A stretch of DNA of 64,000 nucleotides from Pelomonas candidula (GTDB taxonomy: Bacteria; Pseudomonadota; Gammaproteobacteria; Burkholderiales; Burkholderiaceae_C), in NCBI RefSeq assembly GCF_043555985.1, contig NZ_JBIGIC010000010.1, positions 186,001-250,000 of the forward strand, given 5' to 3'. Positions 30,702-38,711 of the stretch are shown here, piece after piece; within the stretch, counting starts at the first letter, position 1; each line of letters begins with the position of its first letter. Under the pieces are notes generated by a model, which saw only the letters and a program-made list of their open reading frames with translations, searched no databases and was not told the origin of the DNA. A program made the position numbers and the translations under genes.

Positions 30702-31292
30702 TCAGCATTTGCGCGGGTCGCCGCTGTCGGTGACGGCAGCGTCGCACATGCGCACCGCGCCGGTCGTCGAGACGACGACGTGCAGCTCCCGGGTGTCGGT
30801 GCCGTTGCCTTTGATCTTGATCGTGCTGATGCTGCCGCTATCGGCGACGCGGCCGAAACCGTTGAAGGTGATGTAGGTACTGTCCGCGCTGACATTGACG
30901 TGTGTGCCGCCGCTGCCGATGGCCCGGCCGGTGATGATGCCCGCGCTGTTGTCGTCGCCGGAGGCCGTGGGGTCGTCCGCGCAGTGACCGTCCGGGCCGC
31001 TGACGCTGACGATCCACGAGCCCGAGGTGGCGGACTGCGAACAGCTGTTGCCGAGCACGGCCGGGTCGGTGAGCTGCACGAGCCAGAACGACACGCGCTC
31101 GTTGCGCTTCACCGCCTCGGCGCGCGCCGTCTGGATGCCGGTGGAGAGCGACTCGGCCGCGTTACGGATGCGGGTGTTGTCCATCCAGTTTCCGATGCTG
31201 GGCATGGCGGCGGCCATCATCAGCGCCAGGACGACGAGCGTGACGATCAGTTCGATCAGACCGAAGCCGCGCTGTTGGGTCGCACCTTGCAT
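30702..31292 (-). CDS. fimT: FimT/GspH-family minor pilin
   Basis: The 196-residue protein has the short leader MQGATQQRG and mature N-terminus FGLIELIVTLVVLALMMA, with Glu5, then PSIGNWMDNTRIRNAAESL and ARAEAVKRNERVSFW, the pattern of FimT/FimU/GspH pseudopilins. The Shine-Dalgarno GGAG precedes ATG 31292. Located between pilE and pilV, as in pilus operons of Pseudomonas and Burkholderiales. FimT-type proteins in some species bind DNA for uptake; whether this one does is not visible. Confidence 0.87.
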   Translation of the reverse strand: MQGATQQRGFGLIELIVTLVVLALMMAAAMPSIGNWMDNTRIRNAAESLSTGIQTARAEAVKRNERVSFWLVQLTDPAVLGNSCSQSATSGSWIVSVSGPDGHCADDPTASGDDNSAGIITGRAIGSGGTHVNVSADSTYITFNGFGRVADSGSISTIKIKGNGTDTRELHVVVSTTGAVRMCDAAVTDSGDPRKC

Positions 31293-31309
31293 GGGGAGCT
31301 CCGTTCCGC

Positions 31310-31795
31310 TCAGCAGGTGGTGCTGGAGGTCAGCCAGCAGGCGGCGTTGACGGAGGCGCCCTTGAAGACCGTAGTGGTGCGGTCGCCGTTCTGGTTGATG
31401 AGGTATTTATCGCCCGAGACCGAGCCGGCGATGCCGGTGGCGGTGATCGAGTAGCCCTGCCCCGAGTTGTTCAGCGTGCAGGCAAAGGAGAAGTATTTGG
31501 TGGACGCAAAGCTGCTCCAGCTGCCCGCCGACGTGGCATCGGCGCAGCCCGAGCTGCCGTAGTTGCGGTTGTCCTGGTAGTACTGCTCCATCTTGGTCCG
31601 GAAGTCGGACAGCGAGTTGAATGCCTCCGGCTGCTGGCCACGGCGCACGTAGCTGCTGTACTGCGGGATCGCCACCGCCGCCAGGATGGCGACGATGGCC
31701 ACCGTGATCAGCACTTCAATCAGCGTGAAGCCACGGTTGAAAGCGGAGCGGCGGTGGCAGTGCATGGAGAAGGCTTTCATGGCGGTGGCATCCAT
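31310..31795 (-). CDS. pilE: PilE-type minor pilin
   Basis: This is a 161-residue type IVa prepilin with cleavage site NRG/FTLIEVLITVAIVAILAAVA and the conserved PQYSSYVRRGQ that ends the helix. Cysteines at SFACTL and near the end (AACWLTSSTTC) provide the disulfide loop. It heads the minor-pilin operon, so PilE-like minor pilin is more likely than the major PilA. Starts at ATG 31795, 31780 or 31765 give leaders of different length; none has a clear Shine-Dalgarno. The divergent gap to mlaF (31796-32063) shows no convincing promoter. Confidence 0.85.
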   Translation of the reverse strand: MDATAMKAFSMHCHRRSAFNRGFTLIEVLITVAIVAILAAVAIPQYSSYVRRGQQPEAFNSLSDFRTKMEQYYQDNRNYGSSGCADATSAGSWSSFASTKYFSFACTLNNSGQGYSITATGIAGSVSGDKYLINQNGDRTTTVFKGASVNAACWLTSSTTC

Positions 31796-32063
31796 TTTGG
31801 TATCGGGCCGCCATTGCAGCCTACCGCTCGTCGCGGCGCGACGAACGCTGGTCGCTGGCCGGACGCGATTTGTGAACTGACACACGTTTTCTCGGTCTGC
31901 GACCGGTGACCGCGGGGTTGACGAACGCAAGCAGACGTAACGCCGACGGGCTGCAAAGCGGCAGACGCAGGCATCTTGTGGCTTTGCTCGACAGCAATCC
32001 AGACCCCCTTGGTGTTTCCCCTATCATGGCGCCCTTTACCCCGCCTGGCTCCGGCCCGACCGC

Positions 32064-32879
32064 GTGACTCCCTTGGCAACCGCTCCCCTGATCGAACTGC
32101 GCAACGTCAGCGTCGGCTATGGCGACCGCGTGATCCTGGACGGCGTCAACCTCAAGCTCGAACGGGGCAAGGTGTTGGCGCTGATTGGCACCTCGGGCGG
32201 CGGCAAGACCACCGTGCTGCGCCTGCTGGGCCGGCAATTGCGCCCGCTCTCGGGCCAGGTGCTGTTCGACGGCCAGGACCTGGCGCCGCTCAACCTGGAT
32301 CAGCTTTACGCCGTGCGCCGGCGCATGGGCATGCTGTTCCAGTTCGGCGCGCTGTTCACCGACCTCAGCGTGTTCGAGAACGTCGCCTTCCCGCTGCGCG
32401 AGCACACGGACCTGCCCGAGGCCATGATCCGCGACCTCGTGCTGATGAAGCTCAACGCCGTGGGCCTGCGCGGTGCGCGCGATCTGCTGCCCAGCGAGAT
32501 CTCCGGCGGCATGGCCCGCCGGGTGGCGCTGGCGCGGGCGATCTCGCTCGACCCCGATCTCGTGCTGTACGACGAGCCCTTCGCCGGGCTGGACCCGATC
32601 TCGCTGGGTGTCGCCGCGCGCCTCATCCGTGACCTGAACGACGCGCTGGGCCTGACCAGCATCATCGTCTCGCACGATCTGCACGAGACCTTCGGCATCG
32701 CCGACCAGGTGGCCATGGTCGCCAACGGCCGTGTCGTGGCCCAGGGCACGCCAGACGAGCTGCGCCACAGCGATGACCCGCTTGTGCGTCAATTCGTCGG
32801 CGCCGAGGCCGACGGGCCGGTGCGCTTCCATCAGCCGGCCAAACCTGTGGCCGAAGACTTCGGGATGACCGCAAGATGA
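32064..32879 (+). CDS. mlaF: MlaF, phospholipid ABC transporter ATP-binding protein
   Basis: MlaF powers the Mla system that keeps outer-membrane lipid asymmetry. The 271-residue ATPase has Walker A GTSGGGKTT, the signature ISGGMARRVALARA and Walker B LVLYDEPFAGLD, with FQFGALFTDLSVFENVAFPL typical of the MlaF/Mkl group. The start is GTG 32064. Its TGA overlaps the mlaE ATG. It opens the order mlaF-E-D-A-C-B, the arrangement found in Burkholderiales, where the outer-membrane lipoprotein MlaA is encoded within the operon. Confidence 0.95.
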   Translation: MTPLATAPLIELRNVSVGYGDRVILDGVNLKLERGKVLALIGTSGGGKTTVLRLLGRQLRPLSGQVLFDGQDLAPLNLDQLYAVRRRMGMLFQFGALFTDLSVFENVAFPLREHTDLPEAMIRDLVLMKLNAVGLRGARDLLPSEISGGMARRVALARAISLDPDLVLYDEPFAGLDPISLGVAARLIRDLNDALGLTSIIVSHDLHETFGIADQVAMVANGRVVAQGTPDELRHSDDPLVRQFVGAEADGPVRFHQPAKPVAEDFGMTAR

Positions 32880-33655
32880 TGGCCCTGGCCACCCGCATTG
32901 GCGCCGGCGTGCGCCTCAAGCTGGTCGACGTCGGTGTGTCGGCGCGTTTGTTCTTCAGCCTGCTGGGGCGCTCACCCAAGGCGCTGGCGCGTTTCGTCCT
33001 GGTGCGCGAGCAGGTCTTCCACCTGGGCAACAAGTCGCTGTCCATCATCGGCGTGTCGGGCCTGTTCGTCGGCTTCGTGCTGGCGCTGCAGGGCTACTAC
33101 ACGCTGCAGCGCTACGGCTCGGCCGAGGCCGTGGGCCTGCTGGTCGCGCTGAGCCTCGTGCGCGAGCTGGGTCCGGTCGTCACGGCGCTGCTGTTCGCCG
33201 GTCGTGCCGGCACGTCGCTGACCGCCGAGATCGGCCTCATGAAGGCGGGTGAGCAACTGACGGCCATGGAGATGATGGCTGTCGACCCCGTGCAGCGCGT
33301 GCTGGCGCCACGCTTCTGGGCCGGTTTTATTGCCATGCCCTTACTTGCGGCAGTCTTCTCGGCCGTCGGCATCATCGGCGGCTGGCTGGTGGCGGTGCCG
33401 TTGATCGGCATCGATGCCGGTGCGTTCTGGTCGCAGATGCAGGGCGGCGTGGATGTGTTCAAGGATGTCGGCAACGGCGTCGTCAAGAGCCTGGTGTTCG
33501 GCGTGACCGTCACCTTCGTTTCGCTGCTGCAGGGCTATGCCTGCCGGCCCACGCCTGAGGGGGTGTCGGCTGCTACCACACGCACCGTCGTGCTGTCGTC
33601 TCTCGCCGTGCTGGCGCTGGACTTCATGCTGACCGCGATGATGTTTTCGATTTGA
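32876..33655 (+). CDS. mlaE: MlaE, phospholipid ABC transporter permease
   Basis: The 259-residue integral membrane protein has about five to six hydrophobic segments and the MlaE family motifs VRELGPVVTALLFAGRAGTS, EIGLMKAGEQLTAMEMM and VDPVQRVLAPRFWAG. It dimerises and carries phospholipid between MlaD and the inner membrane. ATG 32876 overlaps the mlaF stop (ATGA). The mlaD gene follows after 19 bases with a GGAG Shine-Dalgarno. Confidence 0.96.
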   Translation: MMALATRIGAGVRLKLVDVGVSARLFFSLLGRSPKALARFVLVREQVFHLGNKSLSIIGVSGLFVGFVLALQGYYTLQRYGSAEAVGLLVALSLVRELGPVVTALLFAGRAGTSLTAEIGLMKAGEQLTAMEMMAVDPVQRVLAPRFWAGFIAMPLLAAVFSAVGIIGGWLVAVPLIGIDAGAFWSQMQGGVDVFKDVGNGVVKSLVFGVTVTFVSLLQGYACRPTPEGVSAATTRTVVLSSLAVLALDFMLTAMMFSI

Positions 33656-33674
33656 TTGGAGTCAGGGACACCAC

Positions 33675-34178
33675 ATGCAAGCCTCTCGACATGACGCCTG
33701 GGTGGGCCTCTTCGTGCTGCTGGGCGGCGCGGCGTTGCTCTTCCTCGCGCTGAAGGCCGGCAATCTGCTCAGCCTCAACTTCGACGCCACCTACGAGGTG
33801 TCGGCCCGTTTCGACAACATCGGCGGCTTGAAGCCCAACGCGGCGGTCAAGAGCGCCGGTGTCGTCGTCGGCCGTGTCGAGTCCATTGCCTTCGACGACA
33901 AGACCTTCCAGGCCAAGGTGGTCATCAACCTGAACAAGGCCACGCAATTTCCCAAGGACAGCTCGGCCAAGATCCTGACCTCGGGCCTGCTCGGCGAGCA
34001 GTACATCGGCCTCGAGCCCGGTGCCGATGAGAAGAACCTCGTCGCCGGCGACCTCATCAAGCAGACGCAGAGCGCCGTCGTGCTGGAGAACCTGATCGGC
34101 CAGTTCATCAACAGCAAGGCGTCCGACATGGGCAGCGCCCCTGCCGCCGCGCCGACGGCTTCCGGGGGCAAGCCGTGA
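33675..34178 (+). CDS. mlaD: MlaD, MCE-domain lipid-binding protein
   Basis: The 167-residue protein has one N-terminal membrane helix (about 9-30) and an MCE domain (about 38-118: YEVSARFDNIGGLKPNAAVK, GVVVGRVESI, AKILTSGLLGEQYIGLEPG). MlaD forms a periplasmic hexamer whose pore passes phospholipid to the MlaE dimer. A short Ala/Pro-rich tail follows. Its stop overlaps the GTG of mlaA. Normal length for the family. Confidence 0.96.
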   Translation: MQASRHDAWVGLFVLLGGAALLFLALKAGNLLSLNFDATYEVSARFDNIGGLKPNAAVKSAGVVVGRVESIAFDDKTFQAKVVINLNKATQFPKDSSAKILTSGLLGEQYIGLEPGADEKNLVAGDLIKQTQSAVVLENLIGQFINSKASDMGSAPAAAPTASGGKP

Positions 34179-35020
34179 GCCGCTGGGTTCGCTGGTTCGC
34201 GCTGCTGGCGCTGGCGCTGGGCCTGGCTGGCTGCCAGACGGTCAAGGGCATGGGCACGCGCATCGACCGCGCGCTGGACAAGGTCATGGGCTCCAAGGGC
34301 CAGCGCCTGGACCCGTGGGAGGAGTGGAACCGCAAGGTCTTCGCCTTCAACGAGAAGCTGGACGAGAACGTGCTGAAGCCGGTCGCGACCGCCTATTCGG
34401 AGCTGGTGCCGTCGCCCATCCGCACCGGCATTGACCACTTCTTCGGCAACATCGGCGACGCTTGGTCGGCCGTGAACCTGATGCTGCAGGGCCGCTTCAA
34501 GGCCGGTGTCGAGCAGGGCATGCGCTTCGCGGTCAACTCGACGCTGGGTCTCGCCGGCGTGTTGGATATCGCTACCGAGGCGGGGCTGGAGAAGAACAGC
34601 CAGGACTTCGGCAAGACGCTGGGCAAGTGGGGCATGGGCACCGGTGCCTACGTCGTCTGGCCGCTGTTCGGCCCGTCGTCTGTGCGGGACTCGCTCGCGC
34701 TGCCGGTCGACTGGCAGGCCTCGCCCGGCGTCATCTTCGACGACGGCCGCAAGAAGGTTGGCATCACGGCGCTGAGCCTCGTCAACACGCGGGCCAATTT
34801 CCTGCGTGCCGGCGAGATGCTGGAGGGCATCGCGTTGGACAAGTACACCTTCTACCGCGACGCCTACCTGCAGCGTCGGGGCAGCTTCGACGATGATGAA
34901 GAGGTCGAGGTACTGGTGCCCGGCAGCGCTGCATCGGCGCCTGCGACTGCTGCATCGGCTGCGTCCGCACCTGAAGCTGTGCAGAAGCCTGCCGAACCGG
35001 CTTCGGCCGCCTCGCGGTGA
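34175..35020 (+). CDS. mlaA: MlaA (VacJ), outer-membrane lipoprotein of the Mla system
   Basis: MlaA removes mislocalised phospholipids from the outer leaflet of the outer membrane. The 281-residue lipoprotein has a signal ending in LAGC (Cys20) and the VacJ segments DPWEEWNRKVFAFNEKLDE, PSPIRTGIDHFFGNIGD, RFAVNSTLGLAGVLDIAT and FGKTLGKWGMGTGAYVVWPLFGPS. An Ala/Pro-rich tail (about 250-281) is extra. The start is GTG 34175 overlapping mlaD. Presence of mlaA inside the operon is the Burkholderiales arrangement. Confidence 0.95.
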   Translation: MSRWVRWFALLALALGLAGCQTVKGMGTRIDRALDKVMGSKGQRLDPWEEWNRKVFAFNEKLDENVLKPVATAYSELVPSPIRTGIDHFFGNIGDAWSAVNLMLQGRFKAGVEQGMRFAVNSTLGLAGVLDIATEAGLEKNSQDFGKTLGKWGMGTGAYVVWPLFGPSSVRDSLALPVDWQASPGVIFDDGRKKVGITALSLVNTRANFLRAGEMLEGIALDKYTFYRDAYLQRRGSFDDDEEVEVLVPGSAASAPATAASAASAPEAVQKPAEPASAASR

Positions 35021-35076
35021 ACCAAATCCGGGGCTGGCGCGTTGAGCGACTGTCCCTGTTCAGAGAAAGCCACATC

Positions 35077-35730
35077 ATGACCCTGCTGACTTCCCTGCGC
35101 CGCCGCCTGTTCGCCGTGGCCACCCTCGCCACGCTGAGCCTGGGTTTCGTGCATGCCGCGCATGCTGCCGACGCCAGCGCACCCGACCAGCTCATCCGCG
35201 GGCTGTCGATCGACGTGCTCGAGACGGTCAAGTCCGACAAGGACATCCAGGCCGGCAACATCAACAAGATCATCTCCCTGGTCGATGCCAAGGTGATGCC
35301 CCACGTCAACTTCCAGCGCATGACGGCGTCCGCCGTCGGTCGCTTCTGGCGCCAGGCCACGCCCGAGCAGCAAACCAGGCTGCAGGCCGAGTTCAAGACG
35401 CTGCTGGTGCGCACGTATGCCGGCGCTCTGACGCAGGTGAAGGACCAGCAGATCGGCATGAAGCCGCTGCGGGCCCAGCCGAGCGACACCGAGGTCGTCG
35501 TGCGTACCGAGATCCGCGGCAAGGGCGACGCCATCCAGCTCGACTACCGCCTGGAGAAGACCGGCGCCGAGTGGAAGATCTACGACGTCAACGTGCTGGG
35601 CATCTGGCTGGCGGACCAGTACCGCAACAGCTTCGCCCAGGAGATTGGCGCCAACGGCATCGATGGCCTGATCAAGAGCCTGGCCGACAAGAACGCCAAG
35701 GCCGCCGGCGCGCCGGCGGCCAAGAGCTGA
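35077..35730 (+). CDS. mlaC: MlaC, periplasmic phospholipid-binding protein
   Basis: The 217-residue protein has a signal peptide cleaved near HAAHA and the MlaC/Ttg2D fold: PDQLIRGLSIDVLETVK, KVMPHVNFQRMTASAVGRFWRQA split over the domain, and DYRLEKTGAEWKIYDVNVLGIWLADQYR. It shuttles phospholipid between MlaA and MlaD. ATG 35077 is used because it gives the signal peptide; the frame is open to 35017. mlaB follows after two bases. Confidence 0.95.
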   Translation: MTLLTSLRRRLFAVATLATLSLGFVHAAHAADASAPDQLIRGLSIDVLETVKSDKDIQAGNINKIISLVDAKVMPHVNFQRMTASAVGRFWRQATPEQQTRLQAEFKTLLVRTYAGALTQVKDQQIGMKPLRAQPSDTEVVVRTEIRGKGDAIQLDYRLEKTGAEWKIYDVNVLGIWLADQYRNSFAQEIGANGIDGLIKSLADKNAKAAGAPAAKS

Positions 35731-35732
35731 TC

Positions 35733-36044
35733 TTGAGCGGGTTGAAGCTGCCCGCGCGGCTGCGCATGGACGGCGCCCGCGCCGCCTGGGCCCAGATGTC
35801 GCCTGCGCTGCGGGCCGAGGCGGCCCAGGTGCTGGCTGCGGCCGGCCGCGAGGTGCGGCTGTCGGCATCGGCGCTGACGGATTTCGATTCGTCCGCGCTC
35901 AGCCTGCTGCTGTCCGCGGGCCGCCAGTGCACCGAGCAGGGCGCGACGCTCAAGCTCGACGACGCGCCCGAGAAACTGCTCGAACTGGCCCGCGTCTACG
36001 GCGTGGCCGAGTTGCTCTGGCCGACGAGCGCCCAAAGCGTCTGA
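35733..36044 (+). CDS. mlaB: MlaB, STAS-domain protein of the Mla transporter
   Basis: The 103-residue product is a small STAS-fold protein. Seen are a first strand (LKLPARL), the helix and strand VRLSASALTDFDSSALSLLLSAGRQ, which carries the STAS phosphorylation-loop pattern D-S-S-A-L, and LDDAPEKLLELARVYGV. MlaB binds MlaF and is needed for its activity. The start is most likely TTG 35733, two bases after mlaC; ATG 35766 would remove the first strand. Last gene of the mlaFEDACB set. Confidence 0.85.
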   Translation: MSGLKLPARLRMDGARAAWAQMSPALRAEAAQVLAAAGREVRLSASALTDFDSSALSLLLSAGRQCTEQGATLKLDDAPEKLLELARVYGVAELLWPTSAQSV

Positions 36045-36063
36045 CGTTTGCGGGCCGAGCGCC

Positions 36064-36077
36064 GGGCCGCCCCAAGC
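36064..36077 (+). repeat. Intergenic repeat, core GGGCCGCCCCAAGC (copy 2)
   Basis: Copy of the element at 1580-1605, in the 148-bp gap after mlaB and before the convergent hexR. Further along the gap, GTCCCC and GGGGAC (36125-36140) can pair as a GC-rich hairpin, a possible mlaB/hexR terminator without a T-run. Nothing else is recognisable in the gap. Confidence 0.45.
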
Positions 36078-36192
36078 CGGCCCGTCTGGCGATGTGCTTG
36101 CTGCTCGAAGCGGCGAGCATCGCCGTCCCCTCGGGGGACCGGTTGGGCACGCCCGCGTTCAGCGGGGCGAGACCGGACAAGGGGCTGTCCAG

Positions 36193-37059
36193 TTAGCCTG
36201 CGTACCGCTTGGCGCGCAGGTTCTTCTTGATCTCCTGCAGCACGGGTCGGAGGTGCTGGCCCAGCTTCAGCGCCACACCCGTCGTCAGGATGTCCACGGC
36301 GATCAGGTGCAGCAGCCGCGACACCATCGGGCTGTAGCGGTCGAAATCCTCGGGGTGGTCCACCGCCAGCAGGATCTGGTTGGGCCCCAGTGCCAGCTGC
36401 GCCAGCGGCGAGGCGCTGGCCGTGATGATGATGATGGTCGCGCCCTTCTTGCGCGCGATGTCGGCCGCATCCAGCAGGTCGCGGCTGCGGCCCGAGTTGC
36501 TGATGATGACGGCGCAGTCGCCGGGCTGCAGCATGGTGGCGCTCATCAGCTGCACGTGGCCGTCACTCGTCGCAACGGTGTTCACGCCGAGGCGGAAGAA
36601 CTTGTGCTGCGCGTCCTGGGCCACGATGCCCGAGTTGCCGACGCCGTAGAACTCGATGCGCTTGTTGTGGCGGGCCGAGTCGGCCAGCGCCTCGATGGCG
36701 CGCTCGAAGGCATGGCTGGCGGCATCGTTGCGGTAGTGAAGCAGCGCCGCGACGGCGTTGTCGACCACCTTGACGATGATGTCGCCCGGCTTGTCGTCCT
36801 CGTCCACCGCGCGGTGCACGAAGGGCACGCCCTCGTTGACGCTGCCGGCCAGCTTGAGCTTGAAGTCGGCCAGGCCGTCGTAGCCCACGCTGCGGCAGAA
36901 GCGCACGACGGTCGGCTTGGACACGTGCGAGCGGTCGGCCAGCTCGCTGACGGGCAGGCTGGCGAAGCTGCGCGCGTCGGCCAGCAGCAGCTTGGCGACG
37001 CGCTGCTCGGCTGGCGGCAAGGCGGGGAGGGCGGCCTTGACCCGCTCCAGGATGCTCAT
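36193..37059 (-). CDS. hexR: HexR, RpiR-family transcriptional regulator of central sugar metabolism
   Basis: The 288-residue regulator has an N-terminal RpiR helix-turn-helix domain (about 1-77; LADRSHVSKPTVVRFCRSVGY is the recognition region) and a C-terminal SIS sugar-phosphate-binding domain (about 128-265) with IEFYGVGNSGIVAQD and AVIISNSGRSRDLLDAA. HexR represses zwf, Entner-Doudoroff and related genes and is released by 2-keto-3-deoxy-6-phosphogluconate. It lies 82 bases downstream of zwf on the same strand. A GGGGAG Shine-Dalgarno precedes ATG 37059. Likely controls the zwf/tal divergent region. Confidence 0.93.
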   Translation of the reverse strand: MSILERVKAALPALPPAEQRVAKLLLADARSFASLPVSELADRSHVSKPTVVRFCRSVGYDGLADFKLKLAGSVNEGVPFVHRAVDEDDKPGDIIVKVVDNAVAALLHYRNDAASHAFERAIEALADSARHNKRIEFYGVGNSGIVAQDAQHKFFRLGVNTVATSDGHVQLMSATMLQPGDCAVIISNSGRSRDLLDAADIARKKGATIIIITASASPLAQLALGPNQILLAVDHPEDFDRYSPMVSRLLHLIAVDILTTGVALKLGQHLRPVLQEIKKNLRAKRYAG

Positions 37060-37090
37060 GTCAGCTCCCCGCTCAATGGGTACGTTGCGC

Positions 37091-37108
37091 GCCCCTCAAA
37101 GAGGGGGC
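37091..37108. terminator. Stem-loop between zwf and hexR
   Basis: GCCCCTC-AAA-GAGGGGGC (37091-37108) forms a strong 7-bp GC stem with a 3-base loop in the 82-bp spacer. No T-run follows on the minus strand, so it may attenuate rather than end transcription from zwf into hexR. Confidence 0.45.
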
Positions 37109-37114
37109 GGCCTT

Positions 37115-37128
37115 GCTCGGGGCGGCCC
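37115..37128 (-). repeat. Intergenic repeat, core GGGCCGCCCCGAGC (copy 3, inverted)
   Basis: Reverse complement reads GGGCCGCCCCGAGC and continues with AAGG, one base different from copy 1. It lies next to the stem-loop between zwf and hexR. Confidence 0.45.
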
Positions 37129-37141
37129 AGCGCGGCGGCCG

Positions 37142-38587
37142 TCATTGCTCTTCCGCCCAGCTGAACCCGTCGCGAGCCACCAGTGCGCTCGCGGCGGCCG
37201 GGCCCCACGAACCGGCCGAGTAGGGGCGCGGGCCGCTGGTGTCGGCTTCCCAGGCGTCCAGGATGGGTTCGACCCAGCGCCAGGCCTGCTCCTGCTCGTC
37301 GCTGCGCACGAACAGGTTCAGGCGGCCGGCGATGGCGTCCAGCAGCAGGCGCTCGTAGGCGCCGACGCGCTGCGTCGCGAAGGCCTTGTCGAAGTCCAGG
37401 TCCAGTGACACCGGCGTCAGCTGTTCGCCGTGGCCCGTGCCCTTCTGGGCCAGCAGTTGCAGCTCCAGGCCGTCGTCGGGCTGCAGCTTGATGACGAGGC
37501 GGTTCGGCTGGCTGGCGCCGGGGAAGATCTTGTGCGGCACGGGGCGGAAGTTGACGACGATCTCTGCGTCGCGCTCCGCCAGGCGCTTGCCGGTGCGCAG
37601 GTAGAAGGGCACGCCGGCCCAGCGCCAGTTGTTGACCTCGGTGCGCAGCGCGACGAAGGTTTCGCACTGGCTGTCCGGCGGCACCTTGACCTCTTCCAGA
37701 TAGCCCGGCACGGCCTTGCCTTCGATGCTGCCGGCGCGGTACTGGCCACGCACGACGTCGCGGGCGACGCTCTCGGTCGTGAAGGGCTTCAGCGAGCGCA
37801 GCACCTTGAGCTTCTCGTCGCGGATGGCGTCGGCGTCGTTGGTGGACGGCGGCTCCATCGCGATCATCGTCAGCAGCTGCAGCGCATGGTTCTGGATCAT
37901 GTCGCGCAGCGCGCCGGTGCCGTCGTAGAAGGCGCCGCGCGTGCCCACGCCCAGGCGCTCCGCCAGCGTGATCTGGATGTTGGCGATGCTCTCGCGGCGC
38001 CACAGCGGTTCGAACAGCGCATTGCCGAAGCGCAGCGCCATCAGGTTCTGCACCGACGGCTTGCCGAGGTAGTGGTCGATGCGGAAAGCCTGGCTTTCGG
38101 CGAACACGCAGCGCACCGCGCGGTTGATCTCCTGCGCGCTGGCCAGATCATGGCCCAGCGGCTTCTCCAGCACGACGCGCACCTTGGGATGGTTCAGGCC
38201 CACGGCGCCCAGCTGCTGGCAGATGCCGGTGAACAGGTGCGGGCTGGTCGCCAGGTACAGCACGACGGTGTCGGCGTTGCGGGCATCCAGCCAGTCCTTC
38301 AGCCCGGCGTAATGGTCCGGCTGGGAGAGGTCCATGCGGCGGTAGTGCACCAGCGCGGCGAAACGCTCGAATTCCTCGTCGCTCGGGCGCTTGCCGGCGT
38401 CCACCTCGCGGAAGCGCTCCTTCAGCCACTCACGGTAGCGCTCGTCGGTCTGTTCGTCACGAGCGACGGCGAGAATGCGGCCGCCCTCGGGCAGCTTGCC
38501 GTGCCGGAAGGCCTGGAACAGTGCGGGCATCAGCTTGCGCCACGTCAGGTCGCCGGTACCACCAAAGAACACGAGATCGAAGGACAT
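37142..38587 (-). CDS. zwf: Glucose-6-phosphate 1-dehydrogenase
   Basis: The 481-residue enzyme oxidises glucose-6-phosphate to 6-phosphogluconolactone, feeding the Entner-Doudoroff and pentose-phosphate routes and making NADPH. The coenzyme motif FFGGTGDLTWRKL opens the protein, and the substrate/active-site motif FRIDHYLGKPSVQN lies at about 165-180. ATG 38587 (MSFDLVFFGG) is chosen; an ATG nine codons earlier lacks family support. It is divergent from tal across a 124-bp promoter region and is followed by hexR, a classic regulator-target pair. Confidence 0.97.
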   Translation of the reverse strand: MSFDLVFFGGTGDLTWRKLMPALFQAFRHGKLPEGGRILAVARDEQTDERYREWLKERFREVDAGKRPSDEEFERFAALVHYRRMDLSQPDHYAGLKDWLDARNADTVVLYLATSPHLFTGICQQLGAVGLNHPKVRVVLEKPLGHDLASAQEINRAVRCVFAESQAFRIDHYLGKPSVQNLMALRFGNALFEPLWRRESIANIQITLAERLGVGTRGAFYDGTGALRDMIQNHALQLLTMIAMEPPSTNDADAIRDEKLKVLRSLKPFTTESVARDVVRGQYRAGSIEGKAVPGYLEEVKVPPDSQCETFVALRTEVNNWRWAGVPFYLRTGKRLAERDAEIVVNFRPVPHKIFPGASQPNRLVIKLQPDDGLELQLLAQKGTGHGEQLTPVSLDLDFDKAFATQRVGAYERLLLDAIAGRLNLFVRSDEQEQAWRWVEPILDAWEADTSGPRPYSAGSWGPAAASALVARDGFSWAEEQ

Positions 38588-38631
38588 CGGAAGCGTCTCC
38601 AGGTCGACGCCCACGCAGGGGGCGCTAACCG

Positions 38632-38660
38632 TTGTGTAACTAAGTTTCGTGAAATACTAT
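38632..38660 (+). promoter_or_regulatory. Candidate tal promoter with an overlapping palindromic operator
   Basis: TTGTGT (38632-38637) and TACTAT (38655-38660) are separated by exactly 17 bases, 52 bases before the tal ATG. The spacer holds imperfect palindromes, AACTAAGTT (38638-38646) and AGTTTCGTGAAATACT (38643-38658), where a regulator such as the nearby HexR might bind. The hexamers are weak to moderate matches to sigma-70; the HexR link is inference. Confidence 0.45.
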
Positions 38661-38711
38661 GCAGCAGTTTCTTCGCCGGGTCAATCCAGGTGATCCGAAC
38701 AAAGGCAGTCC

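Noticed and set aside
31796..32063. Promoters in the pilE-mlaF divergent gap, e.g. TATCAT at 32022
   Set aside because: No -35 hexamer at suitable spacing and no sigma-54 GG-N10-GC site upstream of pilE; the evidence is too weak to call.
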